Positions 25,756 through 34,343 of a stretch of DNA of 64,000 nucleotides are shown here, in pieces. Source of the DNA: Ruegeria sp. ANG-S4 (lineage in GTDB: Bacteria > Pseudomonadota > Alphaproteobacteria > Rhodobacterales > Rhodobacteraceae); the NCBI RefSeq assembly GCF_000814005.1, contig NZ_JWLK01000001.1:1-64000 (forward strand). The letters run 5' to 3'. The position numbers were made by a program, and so were the translations under genes. A model generated the notes under the pieces. The model saw only the letters and a list, made by a program, of their open reading frames with translations, was not told where the DNA came from and searched no databases. How positions within the stretch are numbered: the stretch's first letter is position 1; each line of letters opens with the position of its first letter.

Positions 25756-26856
25756 ATGAGACCTGAAACAGAAGCCGAGCTTGCCGAGATTGTAGTTGGG
25801 TTGAACGGGCCGGTCCGAGTTTCGGGCGGCAGTACACGGGGTGTGACTGGCCCTGAGGACGTTCTGGAAACCACAGGCCTTTCCGGGATAACGTTGTACG
25901 AGCCGGGCGCGTTGACGTTGGTAGCCAAAGCCGGAACGCCGGTTGCAGAGATCGAAGCGGCATTGGAAGCAGAGGGCCAGCAACTGGCTTTTGAGCCATC
26001 TGATTACCGCGAATTGCTCGGCACAACCGGAGAGCCCACAATAGGCGGCGTCGTTGCCGCCAACATCTCGGGACCGCGCAGGATACAGGCCGGTGCATGC
26101 CGGGACTTTCTTTTGGGCGTGCGCTATGTCGACGGCCATGGGCATGTCATCAAGAATGGTGGCCGCGTCATGAAGAATGTCACCGGCTATGATCTGGTCA
26201 AACTGATGGCCGGGTCCTGGGGCACTCTTGGTGTTCTGACCGAAGTGTCGTTGAAGGTTTTGCCAAAGCCTGAGACAAGCACAACCTTGTCCGTATCGGT
26301 GCCGGATGCCGATGTTGCCGTCCAAGTGCTGTCGAAAGCGTTGCAGTCGCCTTACGAGGTCACCGGTGCCGCCTATGATCCCCAGAAAGGGTCAGCGTAT
26401 CTGAGGCTTGAGGGGTTCGCGGGCTCGGTCAAGTACCGTAGCCGCAAATTGAAATCCGAACTGGCCCCGTTTGGCGCGCTGTCTGACCACGGCACAACCG
26501 ATGGGCTGTGGCAAGGCATTCGTGATGCGCATTCGCTTGCAGATCAAACCGGCGACGTGTGGCGGATTTCGGTCAAACCAGGCGACGCGCCAAGGGTTGC
26601 CGAAAAAGTTGGCGCAAAACAGTATGTACTGGATTGGGGCGGAGGCCTGATCTGGGCGCTGGTGCCCGAAGGCGCAGATGCGCGCGCAAATCTGGATATT
26701 TTCACGGGACATGCCACAATCGTAAGGGCGGGTACCGACACGGTTGAGGCGCTGGGCAGGTTCCAGCCGGTAAATGCGGCTCTTTCGGCTCTGTCAAACG
26801 GGATTCGGCGGCAATTCGATCCGCGCGACGTTTTTAATCCGGGACTGATGGGGTAA
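25756..26856 (+). CDS. glcE: Glycolate oxidase FAD-binding subunit GlcE
   Basis: A 366-residue FAD-binding protein with the PCMH domain at residues about 5-190 (VRVSGGSTRGVTGPEDVLETTGLSGI, TIGGVVAANISGPRRIQAGACRDFLLGVRYVDGHGHVIKNGGRVMKNVTGYDLVKLMAGSWGTLGVLTEVS). Length suits GlcE. It complexes with GlcD and GlcF for glycolate oxidation at the membrane. Follows glcD by 63 bases, a gap that holds the dispersed GAGTATTT element. Confidence 0.93.
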   Translation: MRPETEAELAEIVVGLNGPVRVSGGSTRGVTGPEDVLETTGLSGITLYEPGALTLVAKAGTPVAEIEAALEAEGQQLAFEPSDYRELLGTTGEPTIGGVVAANISGPRRIQAGACRDFLLGVRYVDGHGHVIKNGGRVMKNVTGYDLVKLMAGSWGTLGVLTEVSLKVLPKPETSTTLSVSVPDADVAVQVLSKALQSPYEVTGAAYDPQKGSAYLRLEGFAGSVKYRSRKLKSELAPFGALSDHGTTDGLWQGIRDAHSLADQTGDVWRISVKPGDAPRVAEKVGAKQYVLDWGGGLIWALVPEGADARANLDIFTGHATIVRAGTDTVEALGRFQPVNAALSALSNGIRRQFDPRDVFNPGLMG

Positions 26857-26860
26857 GCCG

Positions 26861-28183
26861 ATGCAGACGACATTTACCGACAGACAGTTGCAGGATCCGG
26901 CCATTCAGCGGTCAAATGAAATTCTGCGCAGTTGCGTGCATTGCGGGTTCTGCACCGCGACATGCCCGACCTATCAGGTGCTAGGCGATGAACTCGACAG
27001 CCCGCGCGGCCGCATCTACCTGATCAAGGATATGCTGGAAAACGAGCGTGTGCCCGACGAGAAAACCGTCAAACATATCGATCGGTGTCTGTCCTGTCTG
27101 GCTTGCATGACGACTTGTCCATCCGGCGTACACTACATGCATCTGGTTGATCACGCGCGTGAGTACATTGAACAGACATACAAACGCGCGTGGTCGGATC
27201 GTGCGCTGCGTTGGATCCTTGCGCGCATTCTGCCCTATCCAATGCGGTTCCGGTGGGCATTGATCGGTGCCAAACTGGGTCGCCCTTTTCGGCATCTGAT
27301 GCCCGATGCGCGACTGCGCGCGATGTTGGACATGGCCCCCAAGCATATCCCGCCGGTCAGTCGCAACGACGACCCGCAGAGCTTTGCTGCGACAAGCCCA
27401 CGTCGAAAGCGGGTCGCGTTGATGACGGGCTGTGCGCAAAAGGCTCTGAATACAGATATCAACGACGCAACAATCCGCCTGTTAACGCGGCTGGGGTGCG
27501 AAGTTGTCGTGGCCGAGGGCGCCGGGTGTTGTGGCGCGCTGACACATCACATGGGTAAAACGCAGGAAAGTCATGCGGCAGCCGCTGCCAACATCCGGGC
27601 CTGGGCCCGGGAAATGGATGGAAACGGACTGGACGCGATTGTTATCAATACGTCCGGTTGCGGAACGACCATCAAGGATTATGGTCACATGTTTCGCAAT
27701 GATCCGCTGGCCAACGATGCCGCGCGGGTCGCAGCGGCGGCGATGGATATCAGCGAACTGTTGGTGCAGTTGGATATCCCGCAAGGCGACGACAAAGGAT
27801 TGAACGTCGCCTATCACGCCGCGTGTTCCTTGCAACATGGGCAGCAGATCAAAACTCACCCGAAGAGCCTGTTAAAACAGGCCGGATTCACTGTGTTAGA
27901 GCCTGCTGACAGCCATTTGTGCTGCGGCTCTGCCGGAACCTACAACCTGATGCAGCCACAGATTTCGGCCAAGCTCAAACAGCGCAAGGTTCAATCGCTG
28001 GAAGCCAAGGCACCGGACGTGATTGCCGCAGGAAATATCGGATGCATGATGCAGATCGGGTCCGGAACAGACATTCCGATCGTACATACGGTCCAATTGC
28101 TGGACTGGGCCACCGGGGGGCCAAAGCCGGGTGCATTGCAGGCCGGTCGCACGCAATCGAACCCCATTCCGATCTTAAGGTAA
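26861..28183 (+). CDS. glcF: Glycolate oxidase iron-sulfur subunit GlcF
   Basis: A 440-residue protein with two 4Fe-4S motifs near the N-terminus (CVHCGFCTATCP and CLSCLACMTTCP) and two CCG domains (GCCGALTHHMG and LCCGSAGTYN). It passes electrons from GlcDE to the respiratory chain. Starts four bases after the glcE stop. glcG or malate synthase genes, which accompany glc genes in E. coli, are absent here. Confidence 0.95.
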   Translation: MQTTFTDRQLQDPAIQRSNEILRSCVHCGFCTATCPTYQVLGDELDSPRGRIYLIKDMLENERVPDEKTVKHIDRCLSCLACMTTCPSGVHYMHLVDHAREYIEQTYKRAWSDRALRWILARILPYPMRFRWALIGAKLGRPFRHLMPDARLRAMLDMAPKHIPPVSRNDDPQSFAATSPRRKRVALMTGCAQKALNTDINDATIRLLTRLGCEVVVAEGAGCCGALTHHMGKTQESHAAAAANIRAWAREMDGNGLDAIVINTSGCGTTIKDYGHMFRNDPLANDAARVAAAAMDISELLVQLDIPQGDDKGLNVAYHAACSLQHGQQIKTHPKSLLKQAGFTVLEPADSHLCCGSAGTYNLMQPQISAKLKQRKVQSLEAKAPDVIAAGNIGCMMQIGSGTDIPIVHTVQLLDWATGGPKPGALQAGRTQSNPIPILR

Positions 28184-28301
28184 CGCGCAGTGCGGCTCTG
28201 TTGCATCGACCTCCGCCAAATCCTGTGGATGCTGATCCTGCCCTATTTTCGCCCCACGGGCCAGCTATGACCGTTCTTCGAAAATTCGACCGGAGACGCG
28301 C

Positions 28302-29087
28302 GTGCGCAAATGGATCACAGCCATCGCCCTAGGGATGCTGCCACTGGCAGCTGTCGCGCAGGATTCCGGGCTCAAGAGCCTGAACACAACCGATTCAGGC
28401 CGACAATGGATGGCTGTCGGTCGTCTGAACATCGACGGGACGGGGTTTTGCACCGGGGCTTTGATTTCACCCACTCTGGTCCTGACAGCGGCGCATTGTC
28501 TTTATGACAAGGTCTCGCGCCAGCGTGTTGATCCTGCGCGGATCGAGTTTTTGGCCGGTTGGCGCTTGGGTCATGCGTCGGCATACCGCGCGGCGCGTCA
28601 AACGGTGATCCACCCGAATTACGACTTTGACGCAGGCACGACGGCGGATCGCGTGCGCCATGACATCGCCCTGATCGAACTGTGGCAACCCATCAGAAAC
28701 ACATCGGTCATTCCGTTCGAAACGGGGGACCGACCATCACAGGGTGAAGACGTTGGCGTCGTTTCCTACGCCGAGGATCGCGCCGAAGCGCCGTCTTTGC
28801 AGGAAGTCTGTTCCATCGTTGCCCGTCAATCAGGTGTGCTTGTCATGTCCTGTAATGTCGATTTCGGCGCATCCGGTGCGCCGGTCTTTTCATTCGCATA
28901 TGAACGGCCGCGCATTGTCTCGGTCGTGGCGGCAAAGGCTGAGATGGGCGGCAGCCGCGTGGCTTTGGGCACAGCATTGGAGGAGTCTCTGGAGCTGCTT
29001 CATGCGGAACTGGCCGAGGGGCGCGGACATGCGTCCTCATCCAGAGATATTGGTAAGAATATTGGTGCGAGGTTTCTGAAACCATGA
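28302..29087 (+). CDS. Trypsin-like serine protease, exported (copy 1)
   Basis: A 261-residue S1-family protease with a signal peptide (MRKWITAIALGMLPLAAVAQ). The triad is His65 in LTAAHC, Asp121 in RHDIALIEL and Ser191 in FGASGAP. The Asp that normally precedes the Ser in trypsin (GDSGG) is Ala here, so trypsin-style zymogen activation is unlikely; glutamyl-endopeptidase-like members share this change. No PDZ domain. Periplasmic or secreted. Its stop overlaps the start of the second copy by four bases (ATGA), so the pair is co-expressed. Confidence 0.85.
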   Translation: MRKWITAIALGMLPLAAVAQDSGLKSLNTTDSGRQWMAVGRLNIDGTGFCTGALISPTLVLTAAHCLYDKVSRQRVDPARIEFLAGWRLGHASAYRAARQTVIHPNYDFDAGTTADRVRHDIALIELWQPIRNTSVIPFETGDRPSQGEDVGVVSYAEDRAEAPSLQEVCSIVARQSGVLVMSCNVDFGASGAPVFSFAYERPRIVSVVAAKAEMGGSRVALGTALEESLELLHAELAEGRGHASSSRDIGKNIGARFLKP

Positions 29088-29902
29088 TGCGGAATTTGTT
29101 TAAATTATCGGTTTGTTTGGCTTTTCTTTGCACGGCGGCGCAGGCTCAACTCAGCAACCAGCGCCGTTTGACCGACCGCGATGACCTTTATGGATGGGAG
29201 GCCATCGGGCGCCTGGATATCGGGGATCAAGGGTTTTGCACCGGAACACTGATCGCGCGGGATTTGGTGCTGACTGCGGCCCATTGCGCGTTGGACAAGG
29301 CCACCGGAAAGCACTATCCGCCCGGAAAGGTAACTTTTCGGGCCGGACTGAGCGACGGAGAGTCCCTTGCCGACCGCAAGGTTATTCAGATCGCGTCTCA
29401 TCCGGATTTCGTGGCCAACGCACCGGTTTCCGCGCCGCGCGTTCGGGTCGATGTCGCGCTGATGCGCCTGGAAGAGCCGATACCTTATTCAATTGCCGAT
29501 CCCTTTGCCCTGTACAACGGTCGGGTTTCGGGCAGCGAGATCAGTGTTGCCTCTTATGGCCGGGGACGGGCCGATGCAATCACGCGTCAGCGGTCCTGTC
29601 GTATCCTGCAGCGCGGTCAGGGTTTGATCAGCTTCGACTGCGATGTGACCTTTGGGTCCTCTGGATCGGCCATCCTGGCGAAGAAAGGCCCGCGCTGGCA
29701 GATCTTTTCCGTTGTGTCCGCCGGGGTTTCGGATGGTCGCAGAACAATCGGATATGGTATGGAATTGCCTGAGATCGTGTCAGAACTCAAAGCAATCCTG
29801 CATCGGGACGCGCCAAGGCCAACGGCGACAATACGGCGGCTGCAGCCCGGCACGGACAGGTCCAGTTCGGGCGCCAAATTCATCAGCGCCGGCGGGTCTT
29901 GA
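29084..29902 (+). CDS. Trypsin-like serine protease, exported (copy 2)
   Basis: A 272-residue protein similar in plan to its upstream neighbour: signal peptide (about residues 1-21), His67 in LTAAHC, Asp123 in RVDVALMRL, Ser193 in FGSSGSA. Again the Asp before the catalytic Ser is replaced, here by Ser. The shared WEAIGRL/WMAVGRL and GFCTGTLI/GFCTGALI starts suggest an old tandem duplication. The C-terminal ~30 residues are basic and Ser-rich (RPTATIRRLQPGTDRSSSG) and not part of the fold. Substrate unknown. Confidence 0.85.
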   Translation: MMRNLFKLSVCLAFLCTAAQAQLSNQRRLTDRDDLYGWEAIGRLDIGDQGFCTGTLIARDLVLTAAHCALDKATGKHYPPGKVTFRAGLSDGESLADRKVIQIASHPDFVANAPVSAPRVRVDVALMRLEEPIPYSIADPFALYNGRVSGSEISVASYGRGRADAITRQRSCRILQRGQGLISFDCDVTFGSSGSAILAKKGPRWQIFSVVSAGVSDGRRTIGYGMELPEIVSELKAILHRDAPRPTATIRRLQPGTDRSSSGAKFISAGGS

Positions 29903-29924
29903 ACTCCAGCCAACTGCTACCCAT
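29898..29924 (+). promoter_or_regulatory. Sigma-32 (RpoH)-like promoter for the Hsp20 gene
   Basis: CTTGAA at 29898-29903 and ACCCAT at 29919-29924 with a 15-base spacer resemble the heat-shock promoter CTTGAA-N13-15-CCCCAT. It overlaps the end of the protease gene and predicts a transcript start near 29932, right before the first hairpin of the leader. Confidence 0.6.
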
Positions 29925-29934
29925 GTCAACTGTA

Positions 29935-30018
29935 TCGGGTCGCCGCGAGCGGGGCCCGACACACTCCACCGCCCGTCCGAACGGAGGGCAAATTTGTAGA
30001 TCGCTCTGACATGAGGAT
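29935..30018 (+). promoter_or_regulatory. ROSE-like RNA thermometer in the Hsp20 leader
   Basis: Three successive hairpins: TCGGG/CCCGA (29935-29959, with inner CCGC-GA-GCGG), GCCC/GGGC with inner CCG/CGG (29971-29989), and AUC-G-CUC paired with GAGGAU (30000-30018). The last one sequesters the Shine-Dalgarno GAGGA and contains UCGCU with a bulged G, which is the hallmark UYGCU of ROSE elements. ROSE elements control small heat-shock genes in alpha- and gammaproteobacteria by melting at high temperature. Pairing was worked out by eye only. Confidence 0.65.
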
Positions 30019-30025
30019 ACGACAC

Positions 30026-30493
30026 ATGCGAACATTTGACTTTGCACCGCTGCATCGCGCGACCATTGGCTTTGACCAAATCGCCGACATGATGGACCGG
30101 GTTCTGACCAACGATGGTGCCCAGCCCACCTATCCACCGTACAACATTGAAAAAACAGATGCCGACACCTATCGGATTTCGGTTGCTGTTGCTGGTTTTT
30201 CTGACGCCGACCTGTCGGTCGAAGTAAAGGAAAACGCGCTGATCGTTGCCGGCAAAAAAGCGACTGAGGACAAGGACCGCAGCTATCTGCATCGCGGTAT
30301 TGCCACGCGCGCGTTCGAGCGTCGTTTTGCCCTGGCTGATCACGTTCGCGTCACCGGCGCGAGCCATGAAAACGGCATGCTGAACATCGACCTGAAACGT
30401 GAAGTCCCCGAGGCGCTGAAGCCGCGCCGGATCGAGATTGCCTCGGCCAATGCTATCGAAAAAGACGTGGTTGACGCCAAGGCCGTAAACTAA
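30026..30493 (+). CDS. Hsp20 family small heat-shock protein
   Basis: A 155-residue IbpA-like chaperone that holds unfolding proteins. The alpha-crystallin domain spans about residues 33-125 (YNIEKTDADTYRISVAVAGFSDADLSVEVKENALIVAGKK ... YLHRGIATRAFERRFALADHV ... GMLNIDLKREVPE). ATG 30026 was chosen because the ATG at 30011 lies inside the thermometer loop, whereas GAGGA at 30013-30017 is eight bases before 30026. The sigma-32-like promoter and ROSE-like leader predict heat control at two levels. Confidence 0.92.
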   Translation: MRTFDFAPLHRATIGFDQIADMMDRVLTNDGAQPTYPPYNIEKTDADTYRISVAVAGFSDADLSVEVKENALIVAGKKATEDKDRSYLHRGIATRAFERRFALADHVRVTGASHENGMLNIDLKREVPEALKPRRIEIASANAIEKDVVDAKAVN

Positions 30494-30512
30494 GGCAATT
30501 GGTCACCACGAC

Positions 30513-30541
30513 GCGATAATCGTTCCTCTCTGGATTATCGC
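30513..30541. repeat. Perfect 9-base inverted repeat after the Hsp20 gene
   Basis: GCGATAATC (30513-30521) and GATTATCGC (30533-30541) pair around an 11-base loop. There is no T-run after it; a second hairpin follows at once. It may stabilise the 3' end or mark a regulator site. Confidence 0.6.
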
Positions 30542-30546
30542 ACCAT

Positions 30547-30578
30547 ACGCCCCGCGATCCTCCAGACGCGGGGCGTTT
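30547..30578. terminator. Terminator hairpin between Hsp20 and the TetR gene
   Basis: A perfect 10-pair stem ACGCCCCGCG / CGCGGGGCGT with a 10-base loop, followed by TT-CGCGTTTTG. It lies between two convergent genes. Confidence 0.7.
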
Positions 30579-30625
30579 CGCGTTTTGCGTCCGTTTCAGA
30601 TGCCACCGGTTGAGACACTTCTGTA

Positions 30626-31207
30626 TCAGAGTGTTGGCAAGTACCGATCCAACAGCGCATCGACCAGGCCATCCTGCAGGTGGTTTCCGGTGGGTTGATC
30701 CACCCTCAGTATGTCCTTGAGAATGACGAGTTGCTCCATCCCTGTTGTCATGGACAGTCGGTGCGCCAAGTCTTCGATATCTGCCGGTCTCATGGATGAA
30801 CGCACAGGTTCGAGTGCTTCGGCGAATGCCGCGACCCTTCTGCCGCCTCTCATGCTTGTTGTTCCGGCTTCCAGCGAAGCCTTGAGCGACTCGGCCAGGA
30901 ATTGGCGGAAGAAAGCCTCGTGATCGCGCGAGAAATCCAGATAGTAACGCGCTATCGCATGAACCCTTAGCCGGACGTCGTCTATGCCTTCCAGCAATTC
31001 AGATGTGGGCGTGACGTCAAGGTCCAATGTGGCGTCGAGTGCAAGGACGGTTGGGTCGGAGAAGTAGCGATACACCGTCGCACGGCTGGTTTTTGCACGC
31101 TCGGCCACCTGCGCAAGCGTAACTTCTTTGCCTTCCGACATGAGGTCACGCGTTGCTGACAACAGCGCTTCGCGGGTGCGGTTTTTTTGATTCGTGCGGG
31201 GCGCCAA
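30626..31207 (-). CDS. TetR family transcriptional regulator
   Basis: A regulator of about 193 residues. The N-terminal domain has the TetR helix-turn-helix (TLAQVAERAKTSRATVYRYFSDPTVL, residues about 26-52); the rest is a helical ligand-binding region without known specificity. The frame extends to 31435 and over the divergent cupin gene; I propose TTG at 31207 with AAGG seven bases upstream, since family homology starts soon after. It is divergent from the cupin gene, which it probably represses. A small inverted repeat TCTC-ATAAA-GAGA lies in the gap (about 31233-31246). Confidence 0.82.
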   Translation of the reverse strand: MAPRTNQKNRTREALLSATRDLMSEGKEVTLAQVAERAKTSRATVYRYFSDPTVLALDATLDLDVTPTSELLEGIDDVRLRVHAIARYYLDFSRDHEAFFRQFLAESLKASLEAGTTSMRGGRRVAAFAEALEPVRSSMRPADIEDLAHRLSMTTGMEQLVILKDILRVDQPTGNHLQDGLVDALLDRYLPTL

Positions 31208-31294
31208 TTCACTGCCTTTTTGTGATACACTTGTCTCATAAAGAGATTTCTGTATTATAAAGATGTGTTCTTTTGAGTAAAGGGAGTCAGGAAA

Positions 31295-31771
31295 ATGGCC
31301 CAACCGCGCCCTCGAATTTATCATCTTCTCGGGAACTTGTTGACCTTCCACGCTTTTCCAGCTGAAACCGGCGACCGGTATACGATCGTTGAAATCAAAA
31401 CGGCACCCGGGGCGGGCGCGCCCCCAAACCACCACGCTGGTGAAGACGAGAGCTTTTTCGTGCTTGATGGCGAGTTTGAGTTCTTTGTCGGGGGAGAGAC
31501 GGTTTCAGCCAAAACAGGCGAATTTGTCAAAATACCGGATGGTGCGGTTCACGCGTTCACCTGCACAGGAGATCAGCCCGGTCGGTTGCTGTGCATTAAT
31601 TCACCGGGCGCGATGCACGATACATTTTTTACTGAAGCGGGCCAAGCAATGCCCGATGGAACAACAGAAATTCCCGTCCCGGATGGACCACCGGATATTC
31701 CTGCGATCATGGCGGTTGCGGACAAGGCCGGAATGACAATTCTGGCGCCAGCTGACGCCACTGCAGATTGA
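31295..31771 (+). CDS. Cupin domain protein
   Basis: A 158-residue single cupin. Metal-binding histidines and glutamate are seen in the first motif (APPNHHAGEDESFFVLDGEFEFF: HH and E) and the second motif has GEFVKIPDGAVHAFTC with the final His. It probably binds a metal and may be a small dioxygenase or isomerase; substrate unknown. GGAGTCAGGA precedes the ATG. Divergent from a TetR regulator. Confidence 0.8.
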   Translation: MAQPRPRIYHLLGNLLTFHAFPAETGDRYTIVEIKTAPGAGAPPNHHAGEDESFFVLDGEFEFFVGGETVSAKTGEFVKIPDGAVHAFTCTGDQPGRLLCINSPGAMHDTFFTEAGQAMPDGTTEIPVPDGPPDIPAIMAVADKAGMTILAPADATAD

Positions 31772-31839
31772 AGTGGATCTTCAGCGGCGACGCTGCGCCC
31801 AGACTGTTTTGGTTGCTATTGCTACGGCCGGTATTCGCG

Positions 31840-31875
31840 AAAAAGCCCCGCGCGTTTCCGCGCGAGGCCTTTTTC
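31840..31875. terminator. Bidirectional terminator between cupin and phytase-like genes
   Basis: AAAAAGCCCCGCGCG - TTTC - CGCGCGAGGCCTTTTT forms a GC stem flanked by A and T runs, so it serves both convergent genes. Confidence 0.9.
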
Positions 31876-31889
31876 TGTGTGAATTGATC

Positions 31890-34073
31890 TCAGTTGCCGG
31901 CCGTTACCGACCCGATAGACCAGAACATCGTCTCGCCCGAGGCATCGTCGACACCGTCATTGTCGGTCATCACAAAAGCCTCGCCCGAGGGCAGGATCGC
32001 CAGGCCTTCGATCTTGTCCAGAACATATCCGCCGGTCGATGTCAGGTCGGGCAGCAAGTCACGGACTTCTTCTTTGCTGACCACGGGCAGCGTGCCGCCC
32101 AGCGGAGCCGGGGACATTTCTGACAGCGGGATGCGATAGACCTTTTTGGTCACAGCGCGATGGTCGTGTTGATTGTCGCGTTCGATGACATAGACATGAT
32201 CGCCGAAGGCCACAATCTCGGACAGTCCCACCCAGCCTGTTTCGGGCTGCGCTTTGGGATAGTGAACCGCGCCCCATTCCTCTGTCTCCAGATTATAGGC
32301 GACGAGTTTGACATGATTATCAGGGTCGTCCTTCCACTCGCGCTGAACGGCCATCCACAGGGTGTCGCCAACTTTGGTGATGCCCTCAAAGCCAAACCGC
32401 TTTTCGACGGCCATCAATTCCGGCGGCAGGCCGATTTCGCCGCTGTTGGTCTTGATCAGACCTTCCGCGTTGACGTGATAGATCGCATGGGGAATGACCC
32501 GATCGGTCCGGCCTTCCGAGGCGACATAGAAACCACCCTCACCGTCCAGCGTGATGCCTTCCAGATCCAGTTTCTGCGCCGGTTGGCCATTTGCCCGGTG
32601 AATGCGGATCACGTCGACAATTCGGGCAGGCTGCTGGCTTGGGTCGATCTTGAAAATCGAAGGCTGGAAGCCGTAAAAGCTGTCATTGACCGCATAGATC
32701 ATGCCGTCTTGGTCAGCCACCAGACCGGACAGGGCACCCCATCCGATCAGCTCATCGGCACCTGCCGAGGTCAAATGCGGATAAGCGGCGGGCGCGTCTT
32801 GGTATTCGAAGATCATGACATGCGCGCGCGGGCCACCATCTTCGATCAGGTCCTTTTCGTTGGCCGAGATCAGCAAGTTGCGTTCCGGGATCGCGACATA
32901 GCCTTCCGGGCCAACGCCCGAGGGCAGCAACTGTTTCAGAACCGGGTTCGCCGGATCGGTGGCGTCATAGACACCCACGACCGACGCACGCTCGGCCCCC
33001 ACGAAGATCATAGGCGTGCCGCCAAAGGTGGCCGCAGTCACGCTTTCCGGCTCAACGCCCTTGGCGTCAGAGCGTTTGTCGGGGTAGTGGCCGATCTGGA
33101 TGATCGCCTTTTCGAATTCGGTGCCGTTCTCGTAAACGACCGTGCCGTCCTTGTTGAAGATCGTCCAACCGCGCGAACCGCCATTGTAATCGCCTTCGTT
33201 GGCGGTGGCGAAGTGGTTCTCGTCGATCCATTTCACCGCATCCGGCTCGCGCAGGCGGCCCGGCTGGCTTTCGGTGAAGATCAGTGCGCCGCGTTCGTCG
33301 GTGGCGTCGATGCCTTCCAGATCAACTGCACCTGCCGAGAAATGGCTGACCACGTTGCCATCCTTATCAACAACAGCGATGTGGTTGTTTTCCTGTAAGG
33401 TAACGACGGTTTCACCCAAAGCGTTGATGTCGACGAACTCAGGCTCGGGATCGGTCGGTGCGACTTCCGCCAGACCGGTCAGTGTGGCCATTTTCATACC
33501 CGCGCAATCCAACGCGCCGTCTTTCAGCGGCACCAGAGCCAGCGACCCGGCAGGCAATTGCGGGATGATGCCGTCGTTGAGGTCTTCGTCCCGTTCGTTC
33601 TCGATCGCCACGGCGACAAAGCTGCCATCGAGGGCAACCGCGACGCTGTCGGGCTGACCACCCAGATCACAGGCGCCTGTCTCTGACTTGCCCGCGATAT
33701 CGACCGAGATCAGCTTGCCCGACGGAGCGGTATAGCTTTCGGATGTGTTCACCCCAACAAAAGCCGTCGTGCCGACGATTCCAACTGCCGTCGGCTCACC
33801 ACCCACTTCCATCGCGCCCAGCGGGGAAGGGTTTGTAGGGTCTGTGATATCGACCATACCGATCATGCCCAGCGGGCTGTCAGTATAGACCAGCGTCATG
33901 CCGTCCGCCGTCGCCGCGATAATCTCGGGCGAAGTTTCGCGGGTCGTATCAGCCCCCTCGGCCATGTTCTTGACCACAGGGAAGGACGCAATTCGGTTGA
34001 AATTCATCTCTGCCACGGCCTGACCGGCAGTCAGGGCAAGGGCAGATGTCAGGCAGACAAAGCGCAATGACAT
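31890..34073 (-). CDS. Exported esterase-like/phytase-like beta-propeller protein
   Basis: A 727-residue secreted protein with a signal peptide (MSLRFVCLTSALALTAGQAVA). The N-terminal ~400 residues contain beta-propeller repeats (VDITDPTNPSPLGAMEVGGEPTAVGIVG, VGVYDATDPANPVLKQLLPSGVGPEG). The C-terminal ~320 residues match the esterase-like activity of phytase family (LDLEGITLDGEGGFYVASEGRTDRVIPHAIYHVNAEGL, FGFEGITKVGDTLWMAVQREWKDDPDNHVKL, GLAILPSGEAFVMTDNDGVDDASGETMF). It is probably periplasmic or outer-membrane associated and may act on phosphate esters; the activity is unproven. ATG 34073 has GAGAGGA upstream; a longer frame to 34181 is less likely. Confidence 0.82.
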   Translation of the reverse strand: MSLRFVCLTSALALTAGQAVAEMNFNRIASFPVVKNMAEGADTTRETSPEIIAATADGMTLVYTDSPLGMIGMVDITDPTNPSPLGAMEVGGEPTAVGIVGTTAFVGVNTSESYTAPSGKLISVDIAGKSETGACDLGGQPDSVAVALDGSFVAVAIENERDEDLNDGIIPQLPAGSLALVPLKDGALDCAGMKMATLTGLAEVAPTDPEPEFVDINALGETVVTLQENNHIAVVDKDGNVVSHFSAGAVDLEGIDATDERGALIFTESQPGRLREPDAVKWIDENHFATANEGDYNGGSRGWTIFNKDGTVVYENGTEFEKAIIQIGHYPDKRSDAKGVEPESVTAATFGGTPMIFVGAERASVVGVYDATDPANPVLKQLLPSGVGPEGYVAIPERNLLISANEKDLIEDGGPRAHVMIFEYQDAPAAYPHLTSAGADELIGWGALSGLVADQDGMIYAVNDSFYGFQPSIFKIDPSQQPARIVDVIRIHRANGQPAQKLDLEGITLDGEGGFYVASEGRTDRVIPHAIYHVNAEGLIKTNSGEIGLPPELMAVEKRFGFEGITKVGDTLWMAVQREWKDDPDNHVKLVAYNLETEEWGAVHYPKAQPETGWVGLSEIVAFGDHVYVIERDNQHDHRAVTKKVYRIPLSEMSPAPLGGTLPVVSKEEVRDLLPDLTSTGGYVLDKIEGLAILPSGEAFVMTDNDGVDDASGETMFWSIGSVTAGN

Positions 34074-34343
34074 CGTTTGGTATCCTCTCTCGCTTGGATG
34101 CGGGTGGGATGACCGGGGTTTGTTTCGGGACTGTGACGGTTTTGATTCAGTTTGATGACAACATGGACCAGAGCGTTGCATCGGTGTCGTTTAACGCTGC
34201 TTGCAATCATCCCAGAGTTGTCGCACCTATCTTTTCCCGTTTGAATTTGCCAATCTTTGCGGGATTTTAGCGTCCTGAGGGATGTAAATAGGCGTAACAT
34301 TACCTATCTTATTGGGTAGATAAGAAAAACAGGGATAGCACAG

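Noticed and set aside
24880..26325. A 481-codon minus-strand frame
   Set aside because: Antisense shadow of glcD and glcE in GC-rich DNA; no recognisable domain and no ribosome site.
30000..30013. Upstream ATG at 30011 as the Hsp20 start
   Set aside because: It has no ribosome site of its own and lies in the loop of the thermometer hairpin; the alpha-crystallin proteins start near MRTF.
32160..33398. A 412-codon plus-strand frame
   Set aside because: Antisense to the phytase-like gene, which has a signal peptide and clear repeats.
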